Assembly: GCA_947461225.1 (NCBI GenBank) | Contig: CANHJV010000024.1 | Coordinates: forward strand, 1-34,048 | Length of the DNA stretch: 34,048 nt | Source: Gemmatimonadota bacterium | Lineage (GTDB): Bacteria > Gemmatimonadota > Gemmatimonadetes > Gemmatimonadales > Gemmatimonadaceae | Reading direction: 5' to 3' | Shown here: positions 1-6,981 of the stretch, piece after piece | Layout: each line of letters begins with the position of its first letter | How positions within the stretch are numbered: the first letter of the stretch is position 1 | Position numbers and translations under genes: made by a program | Notes under the pieces: generated by a model | The model's input: only the letters and a program-made list of their open reading frames with translations | What the model was told of the DNA's origin: nothing | The model's database searches: none

Positions 1-59
1 GCTGCTTTCGTAGAGGCATATCGGGAAGCGATCTGTTGGTGGGAGGACGCCCTTCGTCG

Positions 60-440
60 TTAGGCGAGATGCGCCGATCGGTCGCTGAGGAACGCGTTTC
101 GGTACTGGGCGGCACGGTCTATCTCGGCGACACTGACTTCGTCTTCCTTCGTGCACCCGAGCGCGATGACTGCGACTCCGGGGCCGTCGAAGAAGTACAG
201 GACGCGGTAGTGCACCCGCCGGTCTCGGACTCGCAGCTCATGAATGCCATCGCGCAGTGGAGCGGAGATCGGCCGTCGAAGCGTGTGTCCGTCTCTGCCG
301 AGCGCACAAAGTACCGTTCGGATCTTGGCGACAGCCGACAGATTCTGGCGTTTGCTTGGCCGAGTGAGCGACAAGAGCCAGTCGTGGAAGGGGATTCGTC
401 CGTCCCGCTCCCGATACAGCCGAACGGCACACTGGGGCAT
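60..440 (-). CDS. RelE/Gp49-like (DUF891) toxin of a type II toxin-antitoxin pair
   Basis: 126 aa, ATG start at 440. The residues RLYRERDGRIPFHDWL near the start and the run GIHELRVRDRRVHYRVLYFF at about residues 65-84 are the usual signature of the phage-derived Gp49/RelE-like toxins, which act as ribosome-dependent mRNA interferases. The C-terminal GCTKEDEVSVAEIDRAAQYR helix is also typical. The gene is intact and of family length. A partner antitoxin would normally lie just downstream on the same strand. That is at the window edge, where an ATG at 19-17 opens MPLRKQ and runs off the end, so the antitoxin is probably outside. It has its own strong promoter with a perfect palindrome in the spacer (455-483). 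Family call is firm; the toxic activity is inferred. Confidence 0.85.
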   Translation of the reverse strand: MPQCAVRLYRERDGRIPFHDWLLSLTRPSKRQNLSAVAKIRTVLCALGRDGHTLRRPISAPLRDGIHELRVRDRRVHYRVLYFFDGPGVAVIALGCTKEDEVSVAEIDRAAQYRNAFLSDRSAHLA

Positions 441-454
441 CGGAAAGCTATTGT

Positions 455-483
455 TATATATCGCATATATGCGATAGTGTCAA
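455..483 (-). promoter_or_regulatory. Near-consensus promoter of the RelE-like toxin with an embedded 18-bp palindromic operator
   Basis: On the minus strand TTGACA (483-478) is followed after 17 nt by TATATA (460-455), essentially a sigma-70 consensus. The spacer holds the perfect 18-bp palindrome TATCGCATATATGCGATA (459-476), which also covers part of the -10. The start codon at 440 is only about 8 nt after the predicted transcription start and no Shine-Dalgarno sequence is visible, so translation is probably leaderless or nearly so. A dyad overlapping the core promoter is the usual layout for autorepression by a toxin-antitoxin complex. Confidence 0.75.
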
Positions 484-656
484 TGTGCTCCCGGGCGCGA
501 GCGGCACGGTAGCGGCGAGCCGACAGCATGGCGCTTGGTGTCGAGTTCAGTGTCACCCGAATAGCGCGACCGATCGCATGCGAACGCGGTGGGCCCGCCT
601 GGACATTTCTTGAACTTCCCGCCGCTGCCACACCAGCTGGGATGGTCGCCGTTCAT
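480..656 (-). pseudogene. Small ORF or relic with a SEC-C type zinc-binding motif
   Basis: The reading frame from the ATG at 656 starts MNGDHPSWCGSGGKFKKCPG, which resembles the SEC-C zinc motif (CxCGSGKKYKKCH) found at the ends of SecA and in many small proteins. The first cysteine is replaced by Ser-Trp and the final C-H pair is C-P, so the metal site looks incomplete. After the motif the sequence is not recognisable. There is no Shine-Dalgarno sequence. It lies in a roughly 550-bp stretch (441-992) without a clear intact gene. I read it as a decayed fragment; a short real gene is possible. Confidence 0.35.
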
Positions 657-813
657 GCCGGAAGATCGGCGTGCGAGAACATGCTCAATTCGTATGCACG
701 TCAGGGCGACGCGCATAAAAACGCTCAAAAACTATACATGGCCCGGGCGAGGCTCACGAAGGTGGCGATTTCGATATTCGTGCAGCGCTCGAGTTGCTGG
801 ATGCGGGCACGCG

Positions 814-854
814 GAGCTGTTCCGGCTTACCGACCGCTTTACCAACGCGTTGTA
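814..854 (+). pseudogene. Fragment of an N-formylglutamate amidohydrolase gene (partial duplicate of 1844-1884)
   Basis: 36 of 41 bases match 1844-1884 inside the intact amidohydrolase gene, encoding ELFRLTDRFTNAL against ELLRLTDRFTDTL. The copy ends in a stop at 853-855. Upstream, GDFDIRAAL is readable at about 764-790 in another frame and resembles GDFEVDRDTL of the intact gene, so the copy appears frameshifted. No similarity continues downstream of 854. It is a short, decayed remnant of a duplicated or horizontally acquired paralogue. Confidence 0.6.
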
Positions 855-992
855 ACGTCGATACGGAAAGAGAATGCCATGTTTCTTTCTGTATGCGGTG
901 GGTATGGCCCGACGCTTGCTCGGTTTGACGCAGGTCGACGGGGCTCAGCTCTCGGGAGCGAGCCCGCGCCGTGAAAGCGCGTTGGGCCGGCG

Positions 993-1418
993 CTACGATG
1001 CGCGACTGAACTGCGCTACGTGTTCAACCGTGATGCTCGCGTGTGACTTCCATGCCGGCCGCGGCCCGATCTGGATGACCACATCCATGTCGAGCGCGTT
1101 GAGAAACCGCCCGAGACGCTCTTGACTGAAGCGTGCCAATTTCCCGCGTAGCAAGTCCGAGACGTCCGATGCGGCGACGCCGAGCACCTCCGCCGTGTGT
1201 TTCTGGTTCCACTCCTTCGCCTTCACGACGCGACCTATGGCCAACACCATCTCCGCTTTGGCGAGGCGCTCTGCGGCGTCAGGAAGGCCCATGGCCTCGA
1301 AGAAATTGTCGTGCATCGGACTGAACGTGATGGCCTCGGGCTCACAGCCGTGCGCTGCCGGCACCGCACTGTTCTTCTCGCGCGTTGCTCCAGTCGTCGC
1401 CTTGCGTGTCGTCGGCAT
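993..1418 (-). CDS. XRE-family (HTH_37, HigA-like) antitoxin
   Basis: 141 aa from the ATG at 1418, chosen because GGAG lies 8 nt upstream; a second ATG two codons earlier (1424) is too close to that site. After a variable N-terminus, residues 35-115 carry the pattern FEAMGLPDAAERLAKAEM...WNQKHTAEVLGVAASDVSDLLRGKLARFSQERLGRFLNAL. This is the classic short XRE antitoxin that partners Gp49/RelE-like toxins. The helix-turn-helix is at about HTAEVLGVAASDVSDLLRGK. It binds DNA and neutralises its toxin. No intact toxin gene flanks it, which is unusual because the toxin normally comes first in the operon. The adjacent upstream stretch reads like a toxin N-terminus (1419-1562). Confidence 0.8.
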   Translation of the reverse strand: MPTTRKATTGATREKNSAVPAAHGCEPEAITFSPMHDNFFEAMGLPDAAERLAKAEMVLAIGRVVKAKEWNQKHTAEVLGVAASDVSDLLRGKLARFSQERLGRFLNALDMDVVIQIGPRPAWKSHASITVEHVAQFSRAS

Positions 1419-1562
1419 CGTCATCGCTCCGTTGGGATAGTCACTTAGTTCTGCTTGCCGCGCTTCTGCACCGGCGCGCTCCGCCGGCAGCGTCCGCACG
1501 GCCTTCTCCACACCCGGGACGAACTTGAGCGGCCTCCGGTACCGTGCGCGCTCCTCACCCAT
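1419..1562 (-). pseudogene. Probable remnant of a Gp49/RelE-like toxin upstream of the orphan antitoxin
   Basis: The frame of the antitoxin continues upstream to an ATG at 1562 and reads MGEERARYRRPLKFVPGVEK, then AVRTLPAERAGAEARQ. This resembles the first 30 or so residues of COG4679-type toxins, which begin with a pattern like (K/R)PLKFVGS..DLRALPAEVR..AG.QL. The resemblance then stops and the frame runs directly into the antitoxin. The toxin therefore seems to have lost about two thirds of its length by an in-frame deletion. The similarity is short and judged by eye. Confidence 0.35.
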
Positions 1563-1741
1563 ACACGCCTCACAGTGTAGCAGTTTTGCTATGTCGACCG
1601 CAACTCCAATGCGCCGGCGGCGGTTCAGCGGCGAGTGACGAACATCGGGCCGTGCTGCCGGCCATATGTCATCCGAATAACGCGAGCGCCATCCTGCCAA
1701 CGCCGCTTGGCCTCCTCCCCCCCGCCCCTTTCACGGATTCC

Positions 1742-2521
1742 TTGCTCCGCTCCCCGCTCCTCCTGCACATCCCGCACGCCTCCACCGGCATTCCCGACGA
1801 CGCACGCGGTGACTTCGAGGTGGATCGCGACACGCTCGACGCGGAGCTGCTCCGGCTTACCGACCGCTTCACCGACACGCTGTACGGTGACGGCTTTCCC
1901 CCGGCGCAGATCGTGGCGGCGGACGTCTCGCGGCTGGTCATCGACGTGGAGCGCTTCGCCGACGATGCGCACGAGCCCTGCGCGGCACACGGCATGGGCG
2001 CGGTATACGTGCGCACGAGTTCGGGGGCGCCGCTTCGCGTGGTATCGGAAACGCGGCGAGCTCAGCTACTGGACCGGTACTACTGGCCGCATCATCAGCG
2101 CCTGGATGCGATGGCGGCGCGCGCCCTCGAGCAGTTCGGGCGTTGCGTGATCATCGATGCGCATTCGTTTCCGGTGACGCCGATGCCCACGCAGGTGGAC
2201 TTCAGCGATCCGCCGGAGATTGGCATCGGCACCGACGCGATGCATACGAGCGACGAGCTCGCTGGGGTGGTGCACACGTTCTTCACCGACCGCGGGTTCA
2301 GCGTGGGCGTGAATCGCCCGTTCGCCGGCGCGTTGGTGCCGAATGCCTTTTACGGGCGGGACGCGCGCGTACAGTCGGTGATGATCGAGGTGCGCCGCGA
2401 TCTCTACATGGACGAGCGCACGGGCAGCCGGCTGTCGCGGTTTGCCGAGGTGCAGCGTGTCCTCACCGAGTTTCGTGTGCTGCTCGAGGGGTGGTCGCTG
2501 GCGCGCGGATCAGTCGCGTAG
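1742..2521 (+). CDS. N-formylglutamate amidohydrolase family protein
   Basis: About 259 aa. The family hydrolyses N-formyl-L-glutamate to formate and glutamate, the last step of one histidine degradation route, though many members have unknown substrates. Diagnostic stretches are LLLHIPHASTGIPDD at the start, ADVSRLVIDVERFADDA, the RYYWPHHQRLD motif, IIDAHSFP and the C-terminal SVMIEVRRDLYMDE. Histidines in IPHAS and DAHSF are the likely metal ligands. The start is uncertain: no ATG is in frame. TTG 1742 puts the conserved HIPHAS near residue 10 as in relatives and has GGA just upstream; GTG at 1652 or 1544 would add an unconserved N-terminus. No hut genes are nearby. A broken copy of part of this gene lies at 814-854. 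Confidence 0.85.
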   Translation: MLRSPLLLHIPHASTGIPDDARGDFEVDRDTLDAELLRLTDRFTDTLYGDGFPPAQIVAADVSRLVIDVERFADDAHEPCAAHGMGAVYVRTSSGAPLRVVSETRRAQLLDRYYWPHHQRLDAMAARALEQFGRCVIIDAHSFPVTPMPTQVDFSDPPEIGIGTDAMHTSDELAGVVHTFFTDRGFSVGVNRPFAGALVPNAFYGRDARVQSVMIEVRRDLYMDERTGSRLSRFAEVQRVLTEFRVLLEGWSLARGSVA

Positions 2522-2652
2522 GCCTGTCCAGCTCACGTGGCTCCGCGACTGTGCGTCGACAGGAACTCACTTGCGTCGCTTCGGTGCGAGAGCAGTCCGC
2601 CCGCCCCAGTAACATGGGGGATGCTGATCTTTCCTCTATACGTATTAACGGC

Positions 2653-2680
2653 TTGCGTGATTAACGCTATGCGTTACTAT
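2653..2680 (+). promoter_or_regulatory. higBA promoter with internal dyad operator
   Basis: TTGCGT (2653-2658) and TACTAT (2675-2680) are spaced by 16 nt. Between and overlapping the -10 is the dyad TAACGC-TAT-GCGTTA (2662-2676), and a half-site TTAACG occurs again at 2645. The higB GTG at 2689 is 8 nt after the -10, so the transcript would be leaderless. This fits autorepression by HigA. Promoter hexamers are moderate matches; the dyad is exact. Confidence 0.6.
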
Positions 2681-2688
2681 TCTGTCTC

Positions 2689-2967
2689 GTGATCCGGTCG
2701 TTCCGGAATGCTGACACCGCGGCATTGGCCAGTGGCCAACGGGTTCTCCGGTGGATGTTCATCGAGCGCGTTGCATTGCGAAAGCTCAGGCAACTGCAGA
2801 TCGCATCGTGTCTGGCGGACCTGCGTGTCCCGCCGGGAAATCGGCTGGAGGCGCTGAAGGGGGATCGGGTCGGTCAACACAGTATCCGTGTCAACGACCA
2901 GTATCGCCTCTGCTTCAGATGGACGCCCGCTGGGGCGGAGGATGTTGAGATTGTGGACTACCACTGA
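2689..2967 (+). CDS. higB: HigB-family mRNA interferase toxin
   Basis: 92 aa with a GTG start. MIRSFRN at the start, LRVPPGNRLEALKGDRVGQHSIRVNDQYRLCFRW in the middle and the C-terminal VEIVDYH are the standard landmarks of the HigB plasmid-maintenance killer family (RelE fold), which cleaves mRNA on the ribosome. Family members are about 92-95 aa, so it is complete. The gene precedes its antitoxin, the usual order for hig systems, with a 12-nt gap. No Shine-Dalgarno sequence precedes the GTG, consistent with a leaderless transcript from the promoter at 2653-2680. Confidence 0.9.
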   Translation: MIRSFRNADTAALASGQRVLRWMFIERVALRKLRQLQIASCLADLRVPPGNRLEALKGDRVGQHSIRVNDQYRLCFRWTPAGAEDVEIVDYH

Positions 2968-2979
2968 GAGGCTCGCGCC

Positions 2980-3282
2980 ATGCCGCGCAAACTGAAAGCC
3001 GTAACGCCCGGTGAGCTCTTGTGGGAGGAGTTCCTGCTTCCGCTCGGAATCACGAAGTATCGTGTCGCCAAGGAGATCGGCGTGCCGGCGCAGCGTATCG
3101 GCGAGATCGTGGCCGGGCGGCGCGCCATTACGGCCGATACGGATCTTCGTCTCTGTCGCTTCTTCGGACTCTCGAACGGCTATTGGCTGCGGGCACAGGC
3201 GGCGCATGACACCGAGGTCGCGGCCAAGGCGATCGCGGCGGAACTCAAGCGGATCAAGCCGTGGGCCGGGAGCGCGGCGTAG
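2980..3282 (+). CDS. higA: HigA-family antitoxin with XRE helix-turn-helix
   Basis: 100 aa, ATG start after GAGAGG. Residues 10-70 (TPGELLWEEFLLPLGITKYR, then VAKEIGVPAQRIGEIVAGRRAI and TADTDLRLCRFFGLSNGYWL) are the HigA addiction-module antidote signature with an XRE helix-turn-helix. It binds HigB and represses the operon through the dyad at 2662-2676. The C-terminal tail is basic. It is complete and forms an operon with higB. Confidence 0.92.
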   Translation: MPRKLKAVTPGELLWEEFLLPLGITKYRVAKEIGVPAQRIGEIVAGRRAITADTDLRLCRFFGLSNGYWLRAQAAHDTEVAAKAIAAELKRIKPWAGSAA

Positions 3283-3328
3283 GGGGATCCTCGAGTGTCC
3301 GCGGCATCTCCGTAAGCGCTCGAAATGT

Positions 3329-3360
3329 TTGACTCATGGTAATGAGTAGTATAGACTCAT
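3329..3360 (+). promoter_or_regulatory. vapBC promoter/operator with three ACTCAT/ATGAGT sites
   Basis: The inverted pair ACTCAT (3332-3337) and ATGAGT (3342-3347), separated by 4 nt, is followed by a third ACTCAT (3355-3360), and the vapB start codon region repeats CATGACTCA. TTGACT (3329-3334) and TATAGA (3350-3355), 15 nt apart, are a plausible promoter overlapping these sites. The ATG at 3364 lies 8 nt after this -10 with no Shine-Dalgarno sequence, again suggesting a leaderless message. The sites are the probable operator for the ribbon-helix-helix antitoxin. Confidence 0.6.
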
Positions 3361-3363
3361 AAC

Positions 3364-3642
3364 ATGACTCAACGGCTGCAGGTCCTCCTCGAAGACGACG
3401 AATTCGCCGAGATTCGCCGGGTGGCCGAGCGTCAGCGGATGACGGTGGCCGAATGGGTGCGCCAGGCGCTGCGGGCGGCGCGCCAGGATGCTCCGGCGGC
3501 TGATCCGCGTCGAAAACTGTCGGTGGTTCGCGAGGCGGCGCAGGGCGGGTATCCGGTAGGCTCGTTGCCGAGCATGCTCACGGAGATCGAGTCCGGCTAT
3601 CTGCTGGACGGCGTGGATGAATCGTCGGGCGCCGGCGCATGA
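3364..3642 (+). CDS. vapB: Ribbon-helix-helix antitoxin (VapB-like)
   Basis: 92 aa. The N-terminal 45 residues, MTQRLQVLLEDDEFAEIRRV followed by AERQRMTVAEWVRQALRAAR, fit a CopG/MetJ-type ribbon-helix-helix: one beta strand (RLQVLL) and two helices. The C-terminal half (residues 50-92), ending in LPSMLTEIESGYLLDG, would wrap the toxin. The stop overlaps the vapC start by 4 nt (ATGA), so the two are translationally coupled. Family assignment rests on the fold pattern and the PIN partner. Confidence 0.82.
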   Translation: MTQRLQVLLEDDEFAEIRRVAERQRMTVAEWVRQALRAARQDAPAADPRRKLSVVREAAQGGYPVGSLPSMLTEIESGYLLDGVDESSGAGA

Positions 3643-4070
3643 TCAGCCGGGAATTGCTCGAGCCGGAGAACACGGTCTTTATCGATTCGAACGTGCCGAT
3701 GTATCTCATCGGGGCGCCGCATCCGCACAAGGAGACCGTGCGGCGCATGCTCGAGGACGCGATCAGGCGTGGCGATCGGCTCGTGACGGATGGCGAGGTG
3801 TTTCAGGAAATCCTCCACCGCTATTTCGCCATTCGTCGCCCCGACGCGATACAATCGGCGTTCGACGCGCTCCACGGTGTGGTGGACGAGATCTTTCCTG
3901 TCGAGCTGGCAGACGTCGAGCAAGCCAAGACACTCATGCTCAGGGTGACGTCGTTGTCGGCCCGTGATGCCGTACATGCCGCGATCATGAAACGGCGCGG
4001 CGTACGTCGTCTCATGAGTCTCGATGCCGGCTTCGATGCGCTCCCGTGGGTGGAGCGCATCGGGAGCTAG
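3639..4070 (+). CDS. vapC: PIN-domain ribonuclease toxin (VapC-like)
   Basis: 143 aa. Four acidic positions expected in a PIN active site are visible: D16 in VFIDSNVPMYL, E53 or E57 in TDGEVFQEIL, D110 in LSARDAVHAA and D129 in LMSLDAGFD. PIN toxins are magnesium-dependent ribonucleases that cleave tRNA or rRNA. The length and the order behind a small DNA-binding antitoxin are typical of vapBC. The protein is complete, with no missing catalytic residue. The RNA target cannot be told from sequence. Confidence 0.9.
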   Translation: MISRELLEPENTVFIDSNVPMYLIGAPHPHKETVRRMLEDAIRRGDRLVTDGEVFQEILHRYFAIRRPDAIQSAFDALHGVVDEIFPVELADVEQAKTLMLRVTSLSARDAVHAAIMKRRGVRRLMSLDAGFDALPWVERIGS

Positions 4071-4123
4071 TTGCTCCTGCTTCCGGCTAGCGGCGCCGGT
4101 CTACACCGACGCCGTTCGCGGCA

Positions 4124-5050
4124 TCAGATCGGCCCGATCGCGTAATCGATCAGTACTCCATTCACGAACGACGCGACCACTTTCTTGCCGTCGCGGATGT
4201 AGCTGCGCTTCATGAGCGTGAGCACGCCTTCCTTCGATTCGCTGGCCGTATTGGCGGGGCCGAGCAGCGCCTCGACTTCGGCGAGCAACAGGCCTTGGCG
4301 CACCGACGCGAGCGCACTGCCGCCGGCCGCCGGCTGACTGCCCGCGTTGCCCGCGTTGCCCGCCGCCATGGGCGCGTTGGTCGTCGATGCGCCCGGAAAA
4401 TCGACATAGGCGGCAAGTGCTTGCATCACGCCCTCGGGCGTCATCGCGTCCGACGGCACGTTGGGCTTGTACCGGATGTTGAAGCGACTGCCGCTGACTG
4501 ACCGTTTCGCTCGCAAGTTGACCTCGCGCAACTCGTTCGCTTGTGCCGCCTGCGCACGCGCTTGCGTGTTTTCCCGTTCGCGCGCGGCACGTGTGTCGTT
4601 CAGTTCACGCTCGAATGCCTTTTTCTTCGCCGCGTTTGGTGCGGTTTTGACCGAGTCCCGCAGGGCGCGTTCCCGCTGGCTTTCGCCGGCCTCGGACGCC
4701 GAGATGTTGGAACCGGTGTTGTCAAACAGCGTGCCGTATCCGCCCCCGCCAAGCTGGAATTCAATGAGGTCGCGCTTGACGACGATCTTCGTGACCATCA
4801 CCTGCTGCCCCATCTTGAGCGAGACCGTGAAGTCCTTGGTGCGATCGGCGACGTCGCGAAACGACACCGGTATGGCTTCCTGGGGGTACACGTCCACACC
4901 GCGGCTCGTGCCCGGCATGTCAAGTTTGACGGTGACCGTTTTGCCTTCGAACGCGGTGCGCAGGGCGTATTCGCCCTGCGCGAGGGCAGAGGATGCGGCC
5001 AACGTACTGGTGATGACTGACGCAATGACGGCAACGGACAGGCGACGCAT
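4124..5050 (-). CDS. Secreted protein of unknown function with a BamE/SmpA-like C-terminal end
   Basis: 308 aa from the ATG at 5050, which begins a clean signal peptide (MRRLSVAVIASVITSTLAAS ending ALAQ). The middle holds a beta-rich segment (about residues 25-130) and a charged helical stretch rich in E, R, A and Q (about 140-190, probable coiled coil). The last 60 residues, VRQGLLLAEVEALLGPANTA onward to VVASFVNGVLIDYAIG, follow the BamE/SmpA pattern: helix, V..LLGPA, then strands ending F.NGVL. BamE-like folds often act in the periplasm or outer membrane. An Ala/Gly-rich linker precedes it. I do not recognise the whole protein. The gene converges with vapC. Confidence 0.6.
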   Translation of the reverse strand: MRRLSVAVIASVITSTLAASSALAQGEYALRTAFEGKTVTVKLDMPGTSRGVDVYPQEAIPVSFRDVADRTKDFTVSLKMGQQVMVTKIVVKRDLIEFQLGGGGYGTLFDNTGSNISASEAGESQRERALRDSVKTAPNAAKKKAFERELNDTRAARERENTQARAQAAQANELREVNLRAKRSVSGSRFNIRYKPNVPSDAMTPEGVMQALAAYVDFPGASTTNAPMAAGNAGNAGSQPAAGGSALASVRQGLLLAEVEALLGPANTASESKEGVLTLMKRSYIRDGKKVVASFVNGVLIDYAIGPI

Positions 5051-5102
5051 GTGAGGTTCTCTGAGGGAGGGAATTGCAGCAGCGTGCGAAGAGTCTATCC
5101 GG

Positions 5103-6266
5103 TTACTGCGGCGGCACCGGACCACGCGGGCTCGCCACGCGCGGATCACGCATCCACTCCTGATTGTCCACGCGCATCACGCTCTTCGGGCGCAGGTTCC
5201 ACTCGAAGAAGGTCCACACGCGGTTCCACGAATCGATCTGCTCGGGCGTGTCGTCGCGCTGCGTGCTCGACGCGTTCACGCGGCGATTGAAGGTGTGGCC
5301 GCAGCCACCCGCACCCTGCGGCGGGTTCACGTAGATCTTCGTCTCGGTGAGATCCGGCTTGAGCGCGCGCAGCGTGTAGATGAACTGCTGGTTCTCGCGG
5401 AAGTACACGTCGCAGTCGTTGGTGGCCACGTGCGCCAGCAGCGGGACGTTGAGCTTCTCGAGGTGAAACACGGGCGAGCGGCGGATGTACTCCGGCACAT
5501 TCTCGAACGGCAGTCCCTTGATCCCTTCTTCGGCGGCGTAATCGCGCTGGTAGCCGGGGCCGTGATCAGACAAGCGGAAGATGAGATTGGTGACGGGCAC
5601 CATCGCCGCACCGGCGCGGAAGGGCTGCCCTTCACGCGTGAGGTTGAGCGAGGTGATGAAGCCGCCATGGCTCCAGCCCATCATGCCGAGTCGGTCCATG
5701 TCGACGTACGACTGCGTTTTGAGGTAGTCGATCGACGAGTACACGTCGTCCACTTCCATGCCGCCGTAATCGATCTTGCGATGGAAGTCGTTACCGTAGC
5801 CGGTGCTGCCGCGATAGTTGGGCGTGATCACGACGTAGCCCTTCTGCACGGCCTCGCGCACGAACGGCCACATGCTGAGTCCCCAGTTGGAGTGCACGCC
5901 GCCGTGCACCCACACCAGCGCGGCATGACCGGCGGGATTCTTCACGAGCGGTGCGAACACGTAGGCCGGAATCTCGAGGCCATCGGCGCGGCTCTTGTAG
6001 GTGACCTTCTTGAACTCCACCACGCCCTTGGCGCGCGCTTCGTAGGCGCTGTCGGTGGCCATGCGCGCCTTGATGTCGCGATCGCAGTTGGCGCCGCAGC
6101 CGGCGAGGTCGGCGGGGTCCTTGCTCACGAACAGCGCGCGGGCGCGGGCGGTATCGGTGATCACGACGCCGCGGCGAGGCGGCGGGGCGTCCTGGGCTTG
6201 GGCCGGCGCGGAGGAGACCGCGGTGAACAGCGCGACGAGCAGGGGGCGGAGGAGGGGGATTCGCAT
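5103..6266 (-). CDS. Secreted S9-family (prolyl oligopeptidase-like) alpha/beta hydrolase
   Basis: 387 aa from the ATG at 6266. Residues 1-25 (MRIPLLRPLLVALFTAVSSA, then PAQAQ) are a signal peptide. The hydrolase fold is complete: HGG at 121-123 (oxyanion hole), NYRGSTGYGNDF at 150-161, the nucleophile elbow GWSHGG with Ser199, an acid in ATNDCDVYFREN (D284 or D286) and the catalytic His324 in GCGHTF. The pattern is that of S9 peptidase catalytic domains without the beta-propeller; it could be a peptidase or an esterase. It probably acts in the periplasm or outside. It is divergent from the FKBP gene, across a G-rich gap. Confidence 0.85.
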   Translation of the reverse strand: MRIPLLRPLLVALFTAVSSAPAQAQDAPPPRRGVVITDTARARALFVSKDPADLAGCGANCDRDIKARMATDSAYEARAKGVVEFKKVTYKSRADGLEIPAYVFAPLVKNPAGHAALVWVHGGVHSNWGLSMWPFVREAVQKGYVVITPNYRGSTGYGNDFHRKIDYGGMEVDDVYSSIDYLKTQSYVDMDRLGMMGWSHGGFITSLNLTREGQPFRAGAAMVPVTNLIFRLSDHGPGYQRDYAAEEGIKGLPFENVPEYIRRSPVFHLEKLNVPLLAHVATNDCDVYFRENQQFIYTLRALKPDLTETKIYVNPPQGAGGCGHTFNRRVNASSTQRDDTPEQIDSWNRVWTFFEWNLRPKSVMRVDNQEWMRDPRVASPRGPVPPQ

Positions 6267-6331
6267 GGGGGAGGAATTGGGTGGGGTTGGGTCGATTTCC
6301 AAATTGAGGGGGGAGGAGGGCGGAGGATAGA

Positions 6332-6367
6332 GGGGGGCTGGGGGCTTTGGGGGCTGGGGGCTTTGGG
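6332..6367 (+). repeat. G-run cluster with G-quadruplex potential
   Basis: Five G runs of 6, 5, 5, 5 and 3 are separated by CT or CTTT. The unit GGGGGCTTTGGGGGCT is repeated. This meets the usual four-run rule for a G-quadruplex on the plus strand. It lies in the 178-bp gap between the divergent hydrolase and FKBP genes; the rest of that gap (6267-6444) is also G-rich on this strand. Confidence 0.7.
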
Positions 6368-6444
6368 CGCTTGGTTTTTGGCCCTGGGTGGTGGGTTTTG
6401 GGTGATGGGTCGCAAATCAGTGTGCAGTTCTTAGTGTTCAGACT

Positions 6445-6981
6445 ATGAGAACAGTGCTGATGGTGGGGATGGCTGTGATGATGGCGGGGTGTGCTGGGGC
6501 GCCTCGCTTCGCGTTGCCGATTCCGGCGGTGGAGGGGAGGGAGGAGGAGCTCTTTGCCCTGCGCGCCATCGAGGTCACCACCGGCGCGGGAACTGCGCTT
6601 ACGGCGGGGCGGTGTGTGTATGCGCACTACACGGGGTGGACCGTGGACGGCAAGAAGTTCGACTCGTCGCGTGACACCACCAATGCGGGCCGCGTGAAGG
6701 ACCCGATCAGTTTCCCGCAGGGGTTCCGTCGCGTGATTGCGGGGTGGGATCTTGGGTTTCAGGGGATGAACGTGGGCGGGTCGCGCCGGCTCATCATTCC
6801 CTGGCAGCTCGCCTATGGCGAGAAGGGGCGGCCGCCGGTGATTCCGGAGCGGGCCACGCTCATTTTCGACGTGGAGCTCATGCAGGTGGCGGATACGCTG
6901 CCGCGCCCTGATGGACCGCCGCGACCCGCGGGTCAGGCGCCGTCGTGTCCGTCGTGGAACGCGGTCAAGGCCGCGCCGTGA
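6445..6981 (+). CDS. FKBP-type peptidyl-prolyl cis-trans isomerase, probable lipoprotein
   Basis: 178 aa. A short signal ends in the lipobox VMMAGC (Cys16), so the protein is probably lipid-anchored. The FKBP domain covers about residues 45-150: VYAHYTGWTVDGKKFDSSRD, then ISFPQGFRRVIAGWDLGFQG, MNVGGSRRLIIPWQLAYGEKG and ATLIFDVELMQV. The binding-pocket residues Y, F, D, the VIAGW segment and Y of LAYG are all present. It catalyses proline isomerisation in envelope protein folding. The stop overlaps the GTG start of the next gene by GTGA, so the pair is likely co-translated. Confidence 0.93.
   Translation: MRTVLMVGMAVMMAGCAGAPRFALPIPAVEGREEELFALRAIEVTTGAGTALTAGRCVYAHYTGWTVDGKKFDSSRDTTNAGRVKDPISFPQGFRRVIAGWDLGFQGMNVGGSRRLIIPWQLAYGEKGRPPVIPERATLIFDVELMQVADTLPRPDGPPRPAGQAPSCPSWNAVKAAP

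Larger units (their letters stand above)
441..992. other. Gene-poor stretch between two toxin-antitoxin loci
   Basis: Apart from the toxin promoter, the SEC-C-like relic and the amidohydrolase fragment listed separately, no frame in this stretch gives a recognisable protein. Open frames here have odd composition and no ribosome-binding sites. It looks like a graveyard of decayed accessory genes. Confidence 0.5.
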
